A DNA stretch of 64,000 bases, taken from NCBI RefSeq assembly GCF_036711975.1, contig NC_091966.1:6889501-6953500 (forward strand), given 5' to 3'. The translations under genes were made by a program, and so were the position numbers. The notes under the pieces were generated by a model. That model was not told the origin of the DNA. It saw only the letters and a program-made list of their open reading frames with translations, and searched no databases. Shown in pieces: positions 34,757 to 45,769 of the stretch. Source of the DNA: Onthophagus taurus. Its lineage: Eukaryota; Arthropoda; Insecta; Coleoptera; Scarabaeidae. Numbering within the stretch: position 1 is the first letter of the stretch; each line of letters starts with the position of its first letter.

Positions 34757-34888
34757 ATTTTAATGAATTAAATTTAATAGATAAAATAAAACTTTGTGTA
34801 CAATGAAAACTTGTTTATTGAATTTATTAATTAAACATAAATTAATTTTATAAAAAGAATCTTCTTCGACTTGTTTCCATACCATGCC
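34757..34888. repeat. Junction duplication, copy 2 (RPF1 3' end plus Tectonic 3' trace)
   Basis: TTTTAATGAATTAAATTTAATAG followed by ATAAAATAAAACTTTGTGTA corresponds to TTTTAATCAATTAAGTTTAA and ATAAAATAAAACTTTGTGTA at the Tectonic stop (31429-31471). The duplicate therefore carries a trace of the Tectonic last codons and stop as well as the RPF1 end. The two copies flank 31.6-34.75 kb. Confidence 0.65.
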
Positions 34889-35928
34889 TTTTCCCCTGAA
34901 TAATCCAATGATATTGTCCATATTTACTATCAAATGTACCTTTTTGTAAAGATTTTAATTTTAAAGTAAACCTTGGACCTAATTCTTTTAAACTGGTTTT
35001 TTTCCCATCTTCATTAAATGTATACCTGAAATAACACATAATAAAAATATAATTTATCCTTAAAATAAAATAATTTTACTTGTAATGTCTAAAAAAGACA
35101 TAATCCCTTTGATTATGAAAAGCAACAGCTCGTCTTCCAACAAATTCAGCATCATAATGAAATAAGGCCCCTAACATTCTACCAATAGTGTGCCCTAATC
35201 TTGTTGAAAAATTATTAATAATAACTTCTGGTCGATGTATAGTAATATCTTTATGACTTTTCTTTAAATCTTTAGTTATTTTAACATTGCTTAATCGAAA
35301 ATGAGCTGTTGGGCCATCAGGTAAATGAATTAAAAGTAAACCATCCGGTTCTTTTTTATGTTCATTAATAATCAAAATGTCTGTATAATTCTCTCTTAAC
35401 GCACTTTTAACAATTTTCTTCACCCCAGAACGATTTCTATACCTCGAAATCGAATTAGGAATAATTCTCGTTAATTCACGCCCAAATATTCTTGTCTTTT
35501 GCATGGGATTATCGCAAAATGTGATTAAAACTTTCGGTTCATATGAGTGTTTATAATAATCGCTAAATTCGTCATTTTCTAAATCAACACGGACTACTTC
35601 ATTGGAATCATCGTTTAAATCACCAACTACAGTTTCATCTTTTTCTCGTAAACTTTCTAAAGTGTGAGGGATTCCTTTTGGTGCTCCTTCTTCTTTGCGT
35701 TGTTTTTTAATTGCTTTCTTTTCCTAAATTAAAATAAAATAATAATTTGGTAAAATAATTTAAACATAACCTTACTTTGCTTGCTTCCTTTTTCATCTTT
35801 TGAAATCGAACGTTTCGAACCATTTTATTCCGAATATGTCCATATTTATTATTGTTGGGAAATAAAACATCTCCACTCGTAGAAGGTTTAATATCTTTAA
35901 CTTCCTCTTCTTTGATATTTTCATCCAT
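34848..35928 (-). CDS. RPF1: Ribosome production factor 1 (Brix-domain protein, three exons)
   Basis: Exons on the minus strand are 35928-35776, 35723-35080 and 35025-34848, giving 324 residues. The introns are 52 and 54 bp, phases 0 and 2. A charged N-terminus ([15 protein letters not shown], then [12 protein letters not shown]) precedes the Brix domain: [92 protein letters not shown], ending [13 protein letters not shown]1 acts in the nucleolus in 60S subunit assembly (27S pre-rRNA processing). It converges on Tectonic. Its 3' end and junction exist twice, here (34757-34888) as the functional copy and at 31428-31576 as a remnant. AATAAA signals lie downstream on the minus strand near 34810-34850. 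Confidence 0.95.
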
Positions 35929-36294
35929 TTTTAAGAACTGAAAATGCCGCTAAACCACGTGGTAAGAAACGTCAATTTAATTATTTTTTTTTAAATTAAG
36001 ATGGCGCTACTTTTCTTTTATTATAAAACAAAATTTTTTTTAATTTATTTTATTGTTTGTAATATTTATTAAACTGATTGTTTTTATAGAAATTAAGAAA
36101 TTATTTTAAATTATTATAAATAGGCAACCAAAAAAACATAAAATACCTGTTAACACCTGATTCTTGGGTGAACCAAAAGGTGGCACAAGGTGTACGACGT
36201 TTAAAATAAGTCAACATGGCGACAGATACCTTTTAAGATTTTCAAGAATTGTTTAATAATGTCAATTATTAATATAACATTAGCATAAATTTAG

Positions 36295-36496
36295 GTGTCA
36301 CGTGCGGTTTATGGTCGCGAGTTTTTAAACGAACCCCGTATTAGATTCGCCGTTATTCAACAAAGTTGTGTACTGCCACTTCTTGGACATAAGTTTTCCA
36401 TGGACTTTGCGTTTAAAGAAAAATTTTACATTCCCGATAATCTCTTTCCGCAGAAAACAGAAAATTCTCCTGGAATAATTGATCGGAAGTTTTTAT
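36295..36496 (+). CDS. Unrecognised internal exon candidate, divergent from RPF1
   Basis: The exon begins after TTTAG and ends at a strong donor, TTTTTAT|GTAAGT. The reading frame without stops gives a protein-like stretch: VSRAVYGREFLNEPRIRF, AVIQQSCVLPLLGHKFSMDF, AFKEKFYIPDNLFPQKT and ENSPGIIDRKFL. Residue use looks like a real protein, but I do not recognise the family. It lies 367 bp beyond the RPF1 start in the opposite direction, so a shared promoter is plausible. A short ATGGCGACAGATACC start at about 36214 stops after six codons and does not join directly. No next exon was found. Confidence 0.4.
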
Positions 36497-36499
36497 GTA

Positions 36500-37430
36500 A
36501 GTTGAAAAGAAATTGTAGGGGTGCAAGATAATTAATGGAATTAAAAGTGGTTGGGTTAGTTGTTTGAAGTTTTAAGAAATTTGAGGGGTTTTCTTAGAAA
36601 AATACAGGTAGTTTTCTTAAAGAAACATTATTAGATTTCTTTTATGAGCCGTGTTCAAGAAAGTTTTAAGTAAATAGATCAAATTCATCTTTCCTATCGA
36701 CTTTGGCAGATGTTGTAAATAACAGGAGAACAATCTTGTAAAGAAAGTTTTTTATTGAGGCTTCTTTAAACAAGAGGTTTACTCTTTAAGCTGGTCCATT
36801 GTAGTTTATATCCGATTTACCTGCGTGCTTCTCCTGCAGCAGGTGCAATAATAACTTGTTTTCTCACTAAATAGAAATACTTAGTAATAAGTGAGTATTG
36901 ATTGTTAATTATACTATCATGTTTACGGCCTATTTAGCAGTTCGACATGAAATCTTGATGAATATAATAGAACGTAATTATTAAATTATTATTAAATGGA
37001 AATAATAGAATAAAATTGAATCAAATTTATATGAAATGTCAAAGTGACAGATGAAACGTCAAATTAATACAAGTAATAAGTGTCAAGTTATCAATTGTTT
37101 TTAATAAGAACTTATGAAAATAAAAATGTTAAATTTTTACAGTTCCTATGAAGTACGAAGGAAGTTAGTATTCATTTCATGCAAAACGAATTTTTTACTA
37201 ACGGTTTCAATTGATGTCCATAAAATAAAACACACAAAAAGTAAAGACACAAATTTGTTAATAACCTCAACTACCGGGAAATATTTAACATACTGTGCAT
37301 TATGCGTATAAATTACGTTTTTATTAAACGACTGATCTCACCGCCTTTCGTTTTTACTCCCTCTCAAATATAAAGTAAACGGATAGTATTGGAATCGTGC
37401 AAAAATTCGTGATAAATTTTGTGATATATC
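36500..37430. other. Intergenic, no gene recognised
   Basis: AT-rich DNA with only short open frames. If the exon at 36295-36496 is real, this would be intron. Confidence 0.4.
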
Positions 37431-37705
37431 CTGTATATAGAAGGGTAGGTTGAAAGTACAAATAGGGTCAAAACGTGCCCTATTATGAGTTAAACATATT
37501 TCCCAAATTTCATTTTCCTAGCGTTTATGGTTTTTGAGAAAAACAAATTAAACCAAAATTTTCCGCCATTTTTGGAGAGGTGTAGCTCCTTAGGGGAGCC
37601 GAAGTCGCCCATGGTGCATATATCAAAGTACCCTTAAAATTGCCTAAAGAATCACCCCCGGAAGTTTGGGCACGTCATTCAGATACACCCCTGTATATGA
37701 TTTGA
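37430..37705. repeat. Repeat with CCTGTATATA / CCCCTGTATATG ends
   Basis: This segment of moderate GC content starts at ATCCTGTATATAGAAGGGTAG and ends at ACACCCCTGTATATG. These ends share the CCTGTAT core seen at the ends of the fold-backs at 13788-14451 and 23897-25019. The interior is not clearly palindromic. It is probably a member or relic of the same broad group. Confidence 0.35.
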
Positions 37706-37918
37706 GGCTTCCAATTCTACTTTTTTGGCATTGTTTGTGTTTGCGTGTTTTGAAATTGCCGGTTTTTTTAAATTGTATACTCCACCATGTAGCGATCCAG
37801 TCTATTAGTGTACAACCATACAAAAATGCAACAAAATTGAGTACTGTTTAATTTTAAATGATGTTACATATACAAGATGAATCGTAACTATTGCTGATTA
37901 ACTAAATCAAGTTTTGCC

Positions 37919-38460
37919 TGATTAAGCTGAGGTCACTTGCGGGTGAGGATCTACAATTAATGCCATATCAATCCAAAACTGGTCAACTCATTGCAATACC
38001 TCGGGCGCAAACGACCTCACTTAAAGTTGGGATGGAGAGATTTTATTCGATTAAGCCGAGGTCGCTTGCGGGCAAGACTACAATTAATACCATATCAACC
38101 CAATACTGGTCAACTCATTGCAATTCCTCGGACACAAACGACCTCAGCTAGACTTATGATTTATGATGGAGAGTGTAGGATTTTATCTGATCAAGCCGAG
38201 GTCGCTTACAGCCAAGGCTTTGAATTGTAGAATTAATACTATATTAAACCAAAACTGGTCAACTCATTCCAATAGCTCGACCGCAAGCGACCTCAGCAAA
38301 ACTTATGATGGACAATGTTTGATCTTGTCTAATTAAGCCGAGGTTGCTTGTGATCGAGGCTCCACGATTAATATCATCTCGACCCAAAACTGATTTTGGG
38401 TCAACCCATTTTAACGCTTCTGTCCCAAACGACCTCGGCTAAAATTATGATTGGGAATGT
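37919..38460. repeat. Tandem satellite, about 4 copies of a 130-140-bp hairpin unit
   Basis: Units begin near 37919, 38048, 38188 and 38329 with AAGCCGAGGTCGCTTGCGG variants. They continue through TACAATTAATACCATATCAA and AAACTGGTCAACTCATTGCAAT and reach CGCAAACGACCTCAGC. The unit start and this last block are reverse complements (GAGGTCGCTTGCG against CGCAAGCGACCTC), so each unit can fold with a loop of about 65 nt. Confidence 0.8.
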
Positions 38461-41400
38461 GATTTCTTCTTCCAAGCCCTACTGTAGTAGAGTGGGTACG
38501 ATATCGTCAGGCCCAGCATTTGCACAAATTTTGTGCTTGGTACAAATTTTCTTAGTTAACACCTGTTAATCTGGGGTCTCGCTGAATAGCTGTAGAGTTT
38601 TCCTTACATGCTTTATTAGAAGGTGTAAGATTTCGAGAAAGTTTAACCACAATACTTCTACCGGAAGTGACTTCTTCATAAAATCTTCTTCAAGAATCTC
38701 TCAATTTCTACGTATTTTTTTTGAAACTTTAATGGTTGGTTTTTATAGCAGATCCAGTTGAAATCTAACCTAGTATCCTGACTGTTTTTGATAGCTGCAA
38801 CCAGTCAGAGTGTACAGACCTTTTTATATAAAGTTAATTAGGTAAAAGTGACTTCTTTCAAACAATCAGATAGATAGTACTGATTGGGCGTTGGACTTGG
38901 ACTTATTCATATAAGTATTCTTGTTGCACTTTGTTCAAGTTGCATTTGCGATTTTCCCAATCCCTTCAGTACATAGATCAAAAATCATCCACCTGTGTCC
39001 TAACACTGAAACCACTTTGGCGACCTTCTAATTGTGGATTGCCTAGGGGATAGCTATCGAGGCTACAGTAATATCAGTAACTGATTGATGATTTACCCCT
39101 GGCAGTATCAAAGGTTGGCTCTGAGCCCTGATTAAGTAAATCAAGATTAGTGCTGAAAGCGAACTATGTAAAATACCAAGTACCTATACCTATACTATGT
39201 GTTGCTATATTTACATTTCATACTATAAGTAAGTTTTAGTCGGCTTTTTCAAAAAACACTTTTATCAAAGCAATTTTTTAAGACTTATAGAGTTATTTCT
39301 CGTAGTTTGATAAAATTGTTAACATTTCTAAACAACAATATTTATTGTACATTCTCTACAACATAATTTTTGTAATTGTAAATTTAAGTTATCTTGACTG
39401 ATTGTAAGTTTTGATAGATCCTTGTTGTTTTGATCTTATAAAATTCTAAATGATGTTCGGTTTTGGTGAACGTTTTCTTTAATCTTCCGATTGTTCACGT
39501 TATAACGACAGATGCCCAGCACCGGCCCATGAAACCGCAACAAGTTGGTGCGGCGAACGCGTCTTGGTTTTGGTCTGGCGCCGTGGAGCCCTTTGTTTCG
39601 GACTAATCGACCACGTAAACAGGGAACTTTTTCGACCGTGGCCTACCGTCGTCGCACACTTTTCGTGTCGCCGCAGATTGTAACGCCCTCGAATACAGAA
39701 ACTAGACGTTTTACCTAAAGTCGAAACGAGTTTGTGTTTCCCAGAAGAATAAATCCATTATTTTCTCGCGAATGAATTTATTAAATTTGTGTTACCCGTC
39801 CGCTTATTGTCGAAGGAGTCGTTTGTCACCTTTTACGGCATTCCACTTTGAGTTAGCGCCTGTTTAACTGTTGTATTTTCACTCGCGGTCAATAAAAATA
39901 TTAATAGTTGACGTGTTGTAATGAAACCCTCCTAAATGGTACTGTGCGCCTCAACCACATGAAGTGATACCGCTTCTGTTTATGGCTTCTGCGAAATGTC
40001 AACGTTCTTTCCCAGCTCCGCTTAGAATGGTATATAACAATTTTAATTGTTGAGTATTTAATTGCAGAATAGCCCTCATCTTTTGTTGACGATGTGCAGC
40101 CGACATGGGAAAACCTTTAATTTGTTACCAAATAACCGAGGCAAATGTTAGTGAAGAGAAAGTTGAGTGTTTATTCAGTAGTTTCAGCGCAATATATGAA
40201 TTATCAAAATTATTATACCCACTACTTATTGTATAGGTAATATGCATTTGGTAAAGTAAATCTTTATGCATGGAATTACTCATGGTTGATATTAAATTAT
40301 AATTTTGTAATTTGTTGCAGATATTAGGTAAAACTATTAACATTATAATTAATGATTAATAATGATTGAAATCGCCTACGAACTTCAACATATCCTGTTG
40401 CAATTAATATCCTTTAGGTGAAATAAACCGTACAGAATAAAACGTAAGGGTGCGTCCGCCGACACTGTTAAAGGTTTTGTTGCTTTTCCAACAAGTCAGT
40501 CGGTTTAAAGTCATCTACCGCGCCCTGATTGATATTTGCTTGGTACAAAATCTTTTCCACATGCAACTAGGTGTACAACGAAGGTCAAGTTCTTTTGCCC
40601 TGCGAGACGGCGCGGCGTGCCGTATCCTTGTCATCAAAAGGCACAGAATAATAATAGTTTACTCGCTGGGAGCGCCATTTTAATGGGGGAGGTTGCCTTA
40701 CTTATGGATTAGAGCACACGCGATACCTGGCTGGATATAAAATTTATGGGCAGAGCAACGAGTGTTGTGGCTACGGCGGTTCCGTGCTTCCTTGAGAGCT
40801 CGGCATGCTTTGTGATTATTATTCGATTATGTAATTGCACGGTAATGATTGCACTGAAACCGTAAATTTATAGGAGATTCGAAGAATTGCGTCTTCGAGT
40901 CGACGCATAATGAGAGGGAACGCGGGGAGTAATTCGTGAGACCGCCTTTCATAACCTTATACAATAATACATCTCTTATAGAGTAAATTGCTGTTTAGCT
41001 TTGCTATGACATATCTGTAATAAAATTATTGCTAAATTAGGTTTTCCTACTGTAATACGACTCTAATACAAAATAAGGTGTGTCGAATGTTTTTTTTTTC
41101 AATATTCCTGAATTATACCCACATATCCGATTTTTCCCTTATATCCGGTTATTGTATACCTACCAGGATACAAGTATGGATACGAGTATGGTTACTGAAC
41201 GCGCCCATATTGCACAAGTAATTTACGCTAGTTGACCGTTTTTGAACGCGTACCGTTTGTGGTTTACGGTTGCCTTGAATTATTATTGAATTGTATTCCT
41301 TTAGCATACACACTATTAAGTCGTCTACGGGGTTTATTACTGCTAACCAATTGAACGATGTGTCCATAAACGCGTTAAAATGGCAAATTGTAACTTAAAG

Positions 41401-41780
41401 CGTACTTGATGTCGTGTTGGTAACATTGTTGCCCATAATTTCACAGTCTACCGTTTATCGGCAGAAGGTGTAAAATTTATGGAATTATATGAAATTAATT
41501 AATCTTTTCTCGCTACAAACGTGAGTGAAAGGTTGAGATGGATTGTGTAATGCTTGATAATATATTAAAAGCATTCAACAAGAAATCAATTAGGTGAATT
41601 GTATAAATCTCTGGGAGAGTTTAAAATAGTTTTTTGTCTGTTCTATTGTTAAAAGTTTATTTCGACACGTTGCCTAAGTTTTAACAATAGAAGGAAATGA
41701 TTACTACAATATTTCTGGTAAATCGGTTTTGGCTCGGGGTTTCCTAAAAATACACCTACGCATTAAACCTTTAAACCCGT
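38461..41780. other. Gene desert with GC-richer blocks
   Basis: No exon recognised. GC-richer blocks at about 39490-39680, 40440-40680 and 40880-40950 stand out from AT-rich surroundings and may be regulatory. Confidence 0.4.
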
Positions 41781-41797
41781 CTATTTCTTTATTGCAG

Positions 41798-41846
41798 GAC
41801 TTCTGTCATGATGCTGGCCGCTTTTGGCGCTTTTGCAATTGACGAG
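41798..41846 (+). CDS. Small candidate exon with signal-peptide-like start
   Basis: A 49-bp segment is framed by a polypyrimidine tract plus TTGCAG and a perfect donor GAG|GTAAGTG. From the ATG at 41808, the frame reads MMLAAFGAFAIDE, a short hydrophobic leader ending in phase 0. It could be the first coding exon of a secreted or membrane protein with UTR exons upstream. No partners were found. Confidence 0.35.
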
Positions 41847-41849
41847 GTA

Positions 41850-43560
41850 AGTGTTTTGATTTATTTGATTGCTTAAACAATAACTATACACAGATTTGAA
41901 TTGCACAAGTTGGATCAAGCTTAGATTTATTTCACGTACAATTATGGAATTTGCTCCAATACCATTCTTTGTGTACATAAAACATGTCGCTATGTATGTA
42001 TATAACTCGAGGCACGCATAAATTGCGTTTGATTTATTGCATCTTATATGGCTAATTGGGAAATAAAGCGATTGGTGAATGCGATGGGAATGCTTTATTC
42101 ATGTTCCAATTTGTTGAAAATGGTTTGTAAACTATGAGTAACTAAGAAAATATTTGAAGCTTTGTGTAGTATGTTAAAATAACCAGTTGGTTTTGTAAAC
42201 TTGGTCGAATTTGTCATTCTATGAAACTAATTTCATTAATAATTATAATGGTTTATTGTTCGTGTTGATCGAGTGCAACTTAGGCGTCGCCATAAATGCA
42301 ATATAATTCATACTCATTACTAACTGTAACAAAGGAAGTAGGAGTATTAAATAAATATGTAAAAACCTAATGTTTGCCATGGCGCCATTTATCTGTCGAC
42401 ACATTTCGCATGTATGTGGGCCCGTGGAAATGCCTACGTAATTTGCTCTTATTTATCATCACGTCGCACAATTCTTTCGACGCTCCATCCATTACGCGAC
42501 CACGACGTTCCACTCGCCCTATTCGCCGTTATCTATATGATAATCGCCACGTTATTTATGGCATCTATCCCTGTGTAACCCTCCCGGCCACCCCTTTATT
42601 ACATCCTTTTTCTTTTAAACGTCGCCGTCATCCCGCGGTCGTTATCCGTGTTTATCGATTTCCTGGACTTTTCCGTCCGGTTCGCATCCGCAGTCCGGTG
42701 GTGCATCGTTGCAATAATCTAATAAACGCGCTCGCCTGTCGCTGACGTGTGTCGATGCGGTGACTCTGAGCAGCGGATATCCTCGGAGACTTCACCATCG
42801 GACTGCTGATGAGAACAGGGACGGTCTCATATAAATTTTAAAAAATGACAAAATATTTTAATAATAACTGAGTCTATAAAAATACATTATATTATGAATA
42901 TTTAAATAGTAACAATGTTGAAAATTTATTGGTAATTTTATGTAAAAAGTTAGAATCATGATGTACGTACTGAATTTAAAATTTTTGTAGATTTGGTTCA
43001 ATATATGAAGAATCTTATTACAATCTACCTGGAGATGATTTTAATTTATTAAGCAAAAATTTGAGCAAAATCAGCAAGATTGTATGCTTGAAGATAAGTT
43101 GACATTTGTGTTATTAAGTATATAATTATGCTCTACATACATAACGCGCTACATAATTGAGAATAACTCAGGATGTCAGAATCATGATGTAATTACATCA
43201 GGTTAGGGAATTCGTATTCAAGGGTTGTAATATACAATACTTATATATACCAGTTCACTTTTTAGCCTCAGAATCCTAGAATCATAAATAATTACTTAAT
43301 AGATGAAAGGAAGAACATTTTACAGAATTAAGACAGAGTTTTAAAATGAAAGATTATTACAATTGCGACGTATGCGGATTACAATGCGGAAAAAAGAACC
43401 AATTTCGAAATTGATGATAATTTGTCGGAATTAACTGTAAATGATAACTTAACAGATTAATGCCATCTATTTCGCATGTTTACCACACGAGATAATTTTA
43501 ATGGTTAGGTTAATGGAAAAAGTAAAGAAACTTCGTACTATTCGGTGATAACTTTATTAA
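41850..43560. other. Gene desert, no gene recognised
   Basis: A CG-rich block at about 42370-42790 is open for 123 codons on the plus strand but has no domain-like content. The rest is AT-rich. Possible intron if the exon at 41798-41846 is real. Confidence 0.4.
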
Positions 43561-43599
43561 CTAATTAAAGAAACCCTTAGCTTACTTAAAAAGATACTG

Positions 43600-44037
43600 A
43601 TTGCCGATTTGAAGGATGATGCGTTGTCTAACAATATACATAAACTCTTTCAAATATGTATTAAACAGAATTTCTTCTCCTTTAATAAAAAGATCTATAA
43701 ATTCAAAGAAGGATTACCTATGGGTTCTCCACTGAGCTGTTTAATGTCAGATATTTTTCTTAACTCAATCGAGAATAATTTTATGTTAAACGATAATAAG
43801 AACCCATATAATACGCACATTGTCACATGTTGTAGATATGTTGATGACATTTTTGTTATTCTGGATACAGATGATTCAACAGTAATCAATGGACTTCATC
43901 TTTATTTAAACACAATACATGACAACCTAAGATTCACAGTTGAAACTGAACAGAATAATAGTATTAACTTCCTCGACCTTACAATCTCACCGAATAGTAC
44001 GAAGTTTCTTTACTATTTCCTTGTACGCAAGTGGTGA
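43600..44037 (+). mobile_element. Penelope-like element RT fragment
   Basis: The open frame encodes the central RT of Penelope-like elements: FKEGLPMGSPLSCLMSDIFL, CCRYVDDIFVIL (catalytic YVDD intact), LNTIHDNLRFTVETE and NNSINFLDLTI. The frame then stops. The GIY-YIG endonuclease and N-terminal parts are absent nearby, so it is a fragment. Confidence 0.85.
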
Positions 44038-44039
44038 TA

Positions 44040-45490
44040 AAACCGAAGAATTTTCTCATATTACGGTTGAGAAAATCTTGAGTGTTACAATTTTATGGAA
44101 GTGATCATTGTTATGCCAAAACCCCTCCAAGAAGGAAGTTGCTACAAACTTATTAGCTTGGTGTCTTTAATGTCTAAAATGTTTAAATAACAATTATCTT
44201 GATTGAATAAAGCTACTTTGCAGCTTTTCTACATGTTAGTCAAGCATTTCACAAGGTTAACATGGTTATCTTGACAAGCTTTGAAAATGCTTGCGTGGGT
44301 TAATACTGGATGAAATGGTATTCCTGCTAACTTGTCAGTCCAAATGACGTGAATTTATAAAAACCTCTCCACTTGAGGCATATGCTGAATTTATGTATGC
44401 TTATAGTTTCATTTTTACACTCAAGACAAATAATTATTCTTCATAAGCGATCGCACGCAGCCAAAAGTGTAGCCAATACTTGTATATTCGAGAATCTGAT
44501 TGTTGAGTTTTAGGCCCAGCTTGCGCAGTACTGCTTTGAGGAGTGCTGTTGATAACATTATTAGTCATTTGGATAAAGGGTACGCAACGATGTTAATGCT
44601 ATGCTTTAACTTACTTAATTCAATATTAAAATTTGTATGGTTGGTTGTGGATACTATTTAACTCATTGCTTAGGTTTGTTTGAATTGGCTGTGGGTTGCT
44701 TGGGATATGGATTAAAGATCCCGTAAAAGCACGATCTTAAACTAATAGGATCCTTCATTAGGTGTGGTAAAGGCCATAAGTGATTCTAAATCATCAGCTA
44801 TTGTGATTTGCCAGTACTCTGTTTGTAATAACCTCTTTAAATTCTCGTATCTTCTTGTCGATATTTGAGAACTGGAAGCACTCGTCTATTGTAGTTGATG
44901 CACAATCCAGCATTCATCTCCTTCTTGATTGTTACAACCGTGAGAGACTAGTATGGCTGATTTTGATGAGACTATAGGCCAGTATGCATTTAATGTACAA
45001 TTCTGAAATCGTTCTTGAGATTTCATTACGATATGTTTCTTACCTTGTCTTGGACTTGCAGGCAGAAGATAAGAAGAGTTGGTTGGTGAACGCCTCCTGG
45101 TTTATCACTAGCCTTACAAGGAAAGTGCTGCTTGTGTACTTCCCAAAAAAGATGGAAATGTGCTTCGTCGTTTATCCAGCAAATCTTGCTCTACGGAAGG
45201 CATTAGAACAATCTGCTCGACTTAATTCTTGAGCAATCATATTGTTGTAAGGGTAAAATTTAAGATTAATGAGCAATATGCCCATCGTTCCATTCGATAT
45301 TTTTCCAAGCAAACGGCGTGGAAACGTGTCTATTTGATTGCAACAATTTTTAGAACTTTTCTAGATTTTAATTGAAGTGCCTATCTGACTTTTTAAGGTA
45401 TACAAATCTTATTGTGTTTTCACTTTGGACTCCTTTCAAGTATGTCCTATTGAGAACACTTTTATCTGAAATGCCCTCTTTATGTAGATC
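44040..45490. other. No gene recognised; probably old repeat DNA
   Basis: Mixed-composition sequence without recognisable protein motifs or clean splice-flanked frames. Confidence 0.35.
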
Positions 45491-45496
45491 GCAGAC

Positions 45497-45766
45497 TTAA
45501 GCCTACGTTACACGTCGCAATTGACTGCTATGGCGGCAACTACGGAGGAGCGTGGTTTGACTGTTCCCGTCAAAATTTGCGAGTAACATGTCTATTACTA
45601 TAGTAATGACTGCGAGCAAAGCTACTGCGAAGGCTAGAAAATTTTCTACTTTCGGTATATCACGTAAATTTGGTATTTACACGCCAATTTGACTCTAGCA
45701 GTCAAACCACGCCCTTCCGTAGTTACCGCCATAGCAGTCAATTGCGACGTGTAACGTCTGCTTTAA
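45497..45766. mobile_element. TTAA-flanked MITE with about 62-bp inverted repeats
   Basis: TTAA (45497-45500) and TTAA (45763-45766) flank a 262-bp element. The left end GCCTACGTTACACGTCGCAA and the complement of the right end, GCAGACGTTACACGTCGCAA, match except near the tip. The pairing continues through TTGACTGCTATGGCGG and CGTGGTTTGACTG. The interior is non-coding. A TTAA target duplication is typical of piggyBac-type and some other superfamilies. The source transposase is not in the window. Confidence 0.85.
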
Positions 45767-45769
45767 AGT

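Noticed and set aside
42374-42745. 123-codon plus-strand open frame
   Set aside because: Arg/Pro-rich translation of a CG-rich block with no recognisable domain and no splice or poly(A) context.
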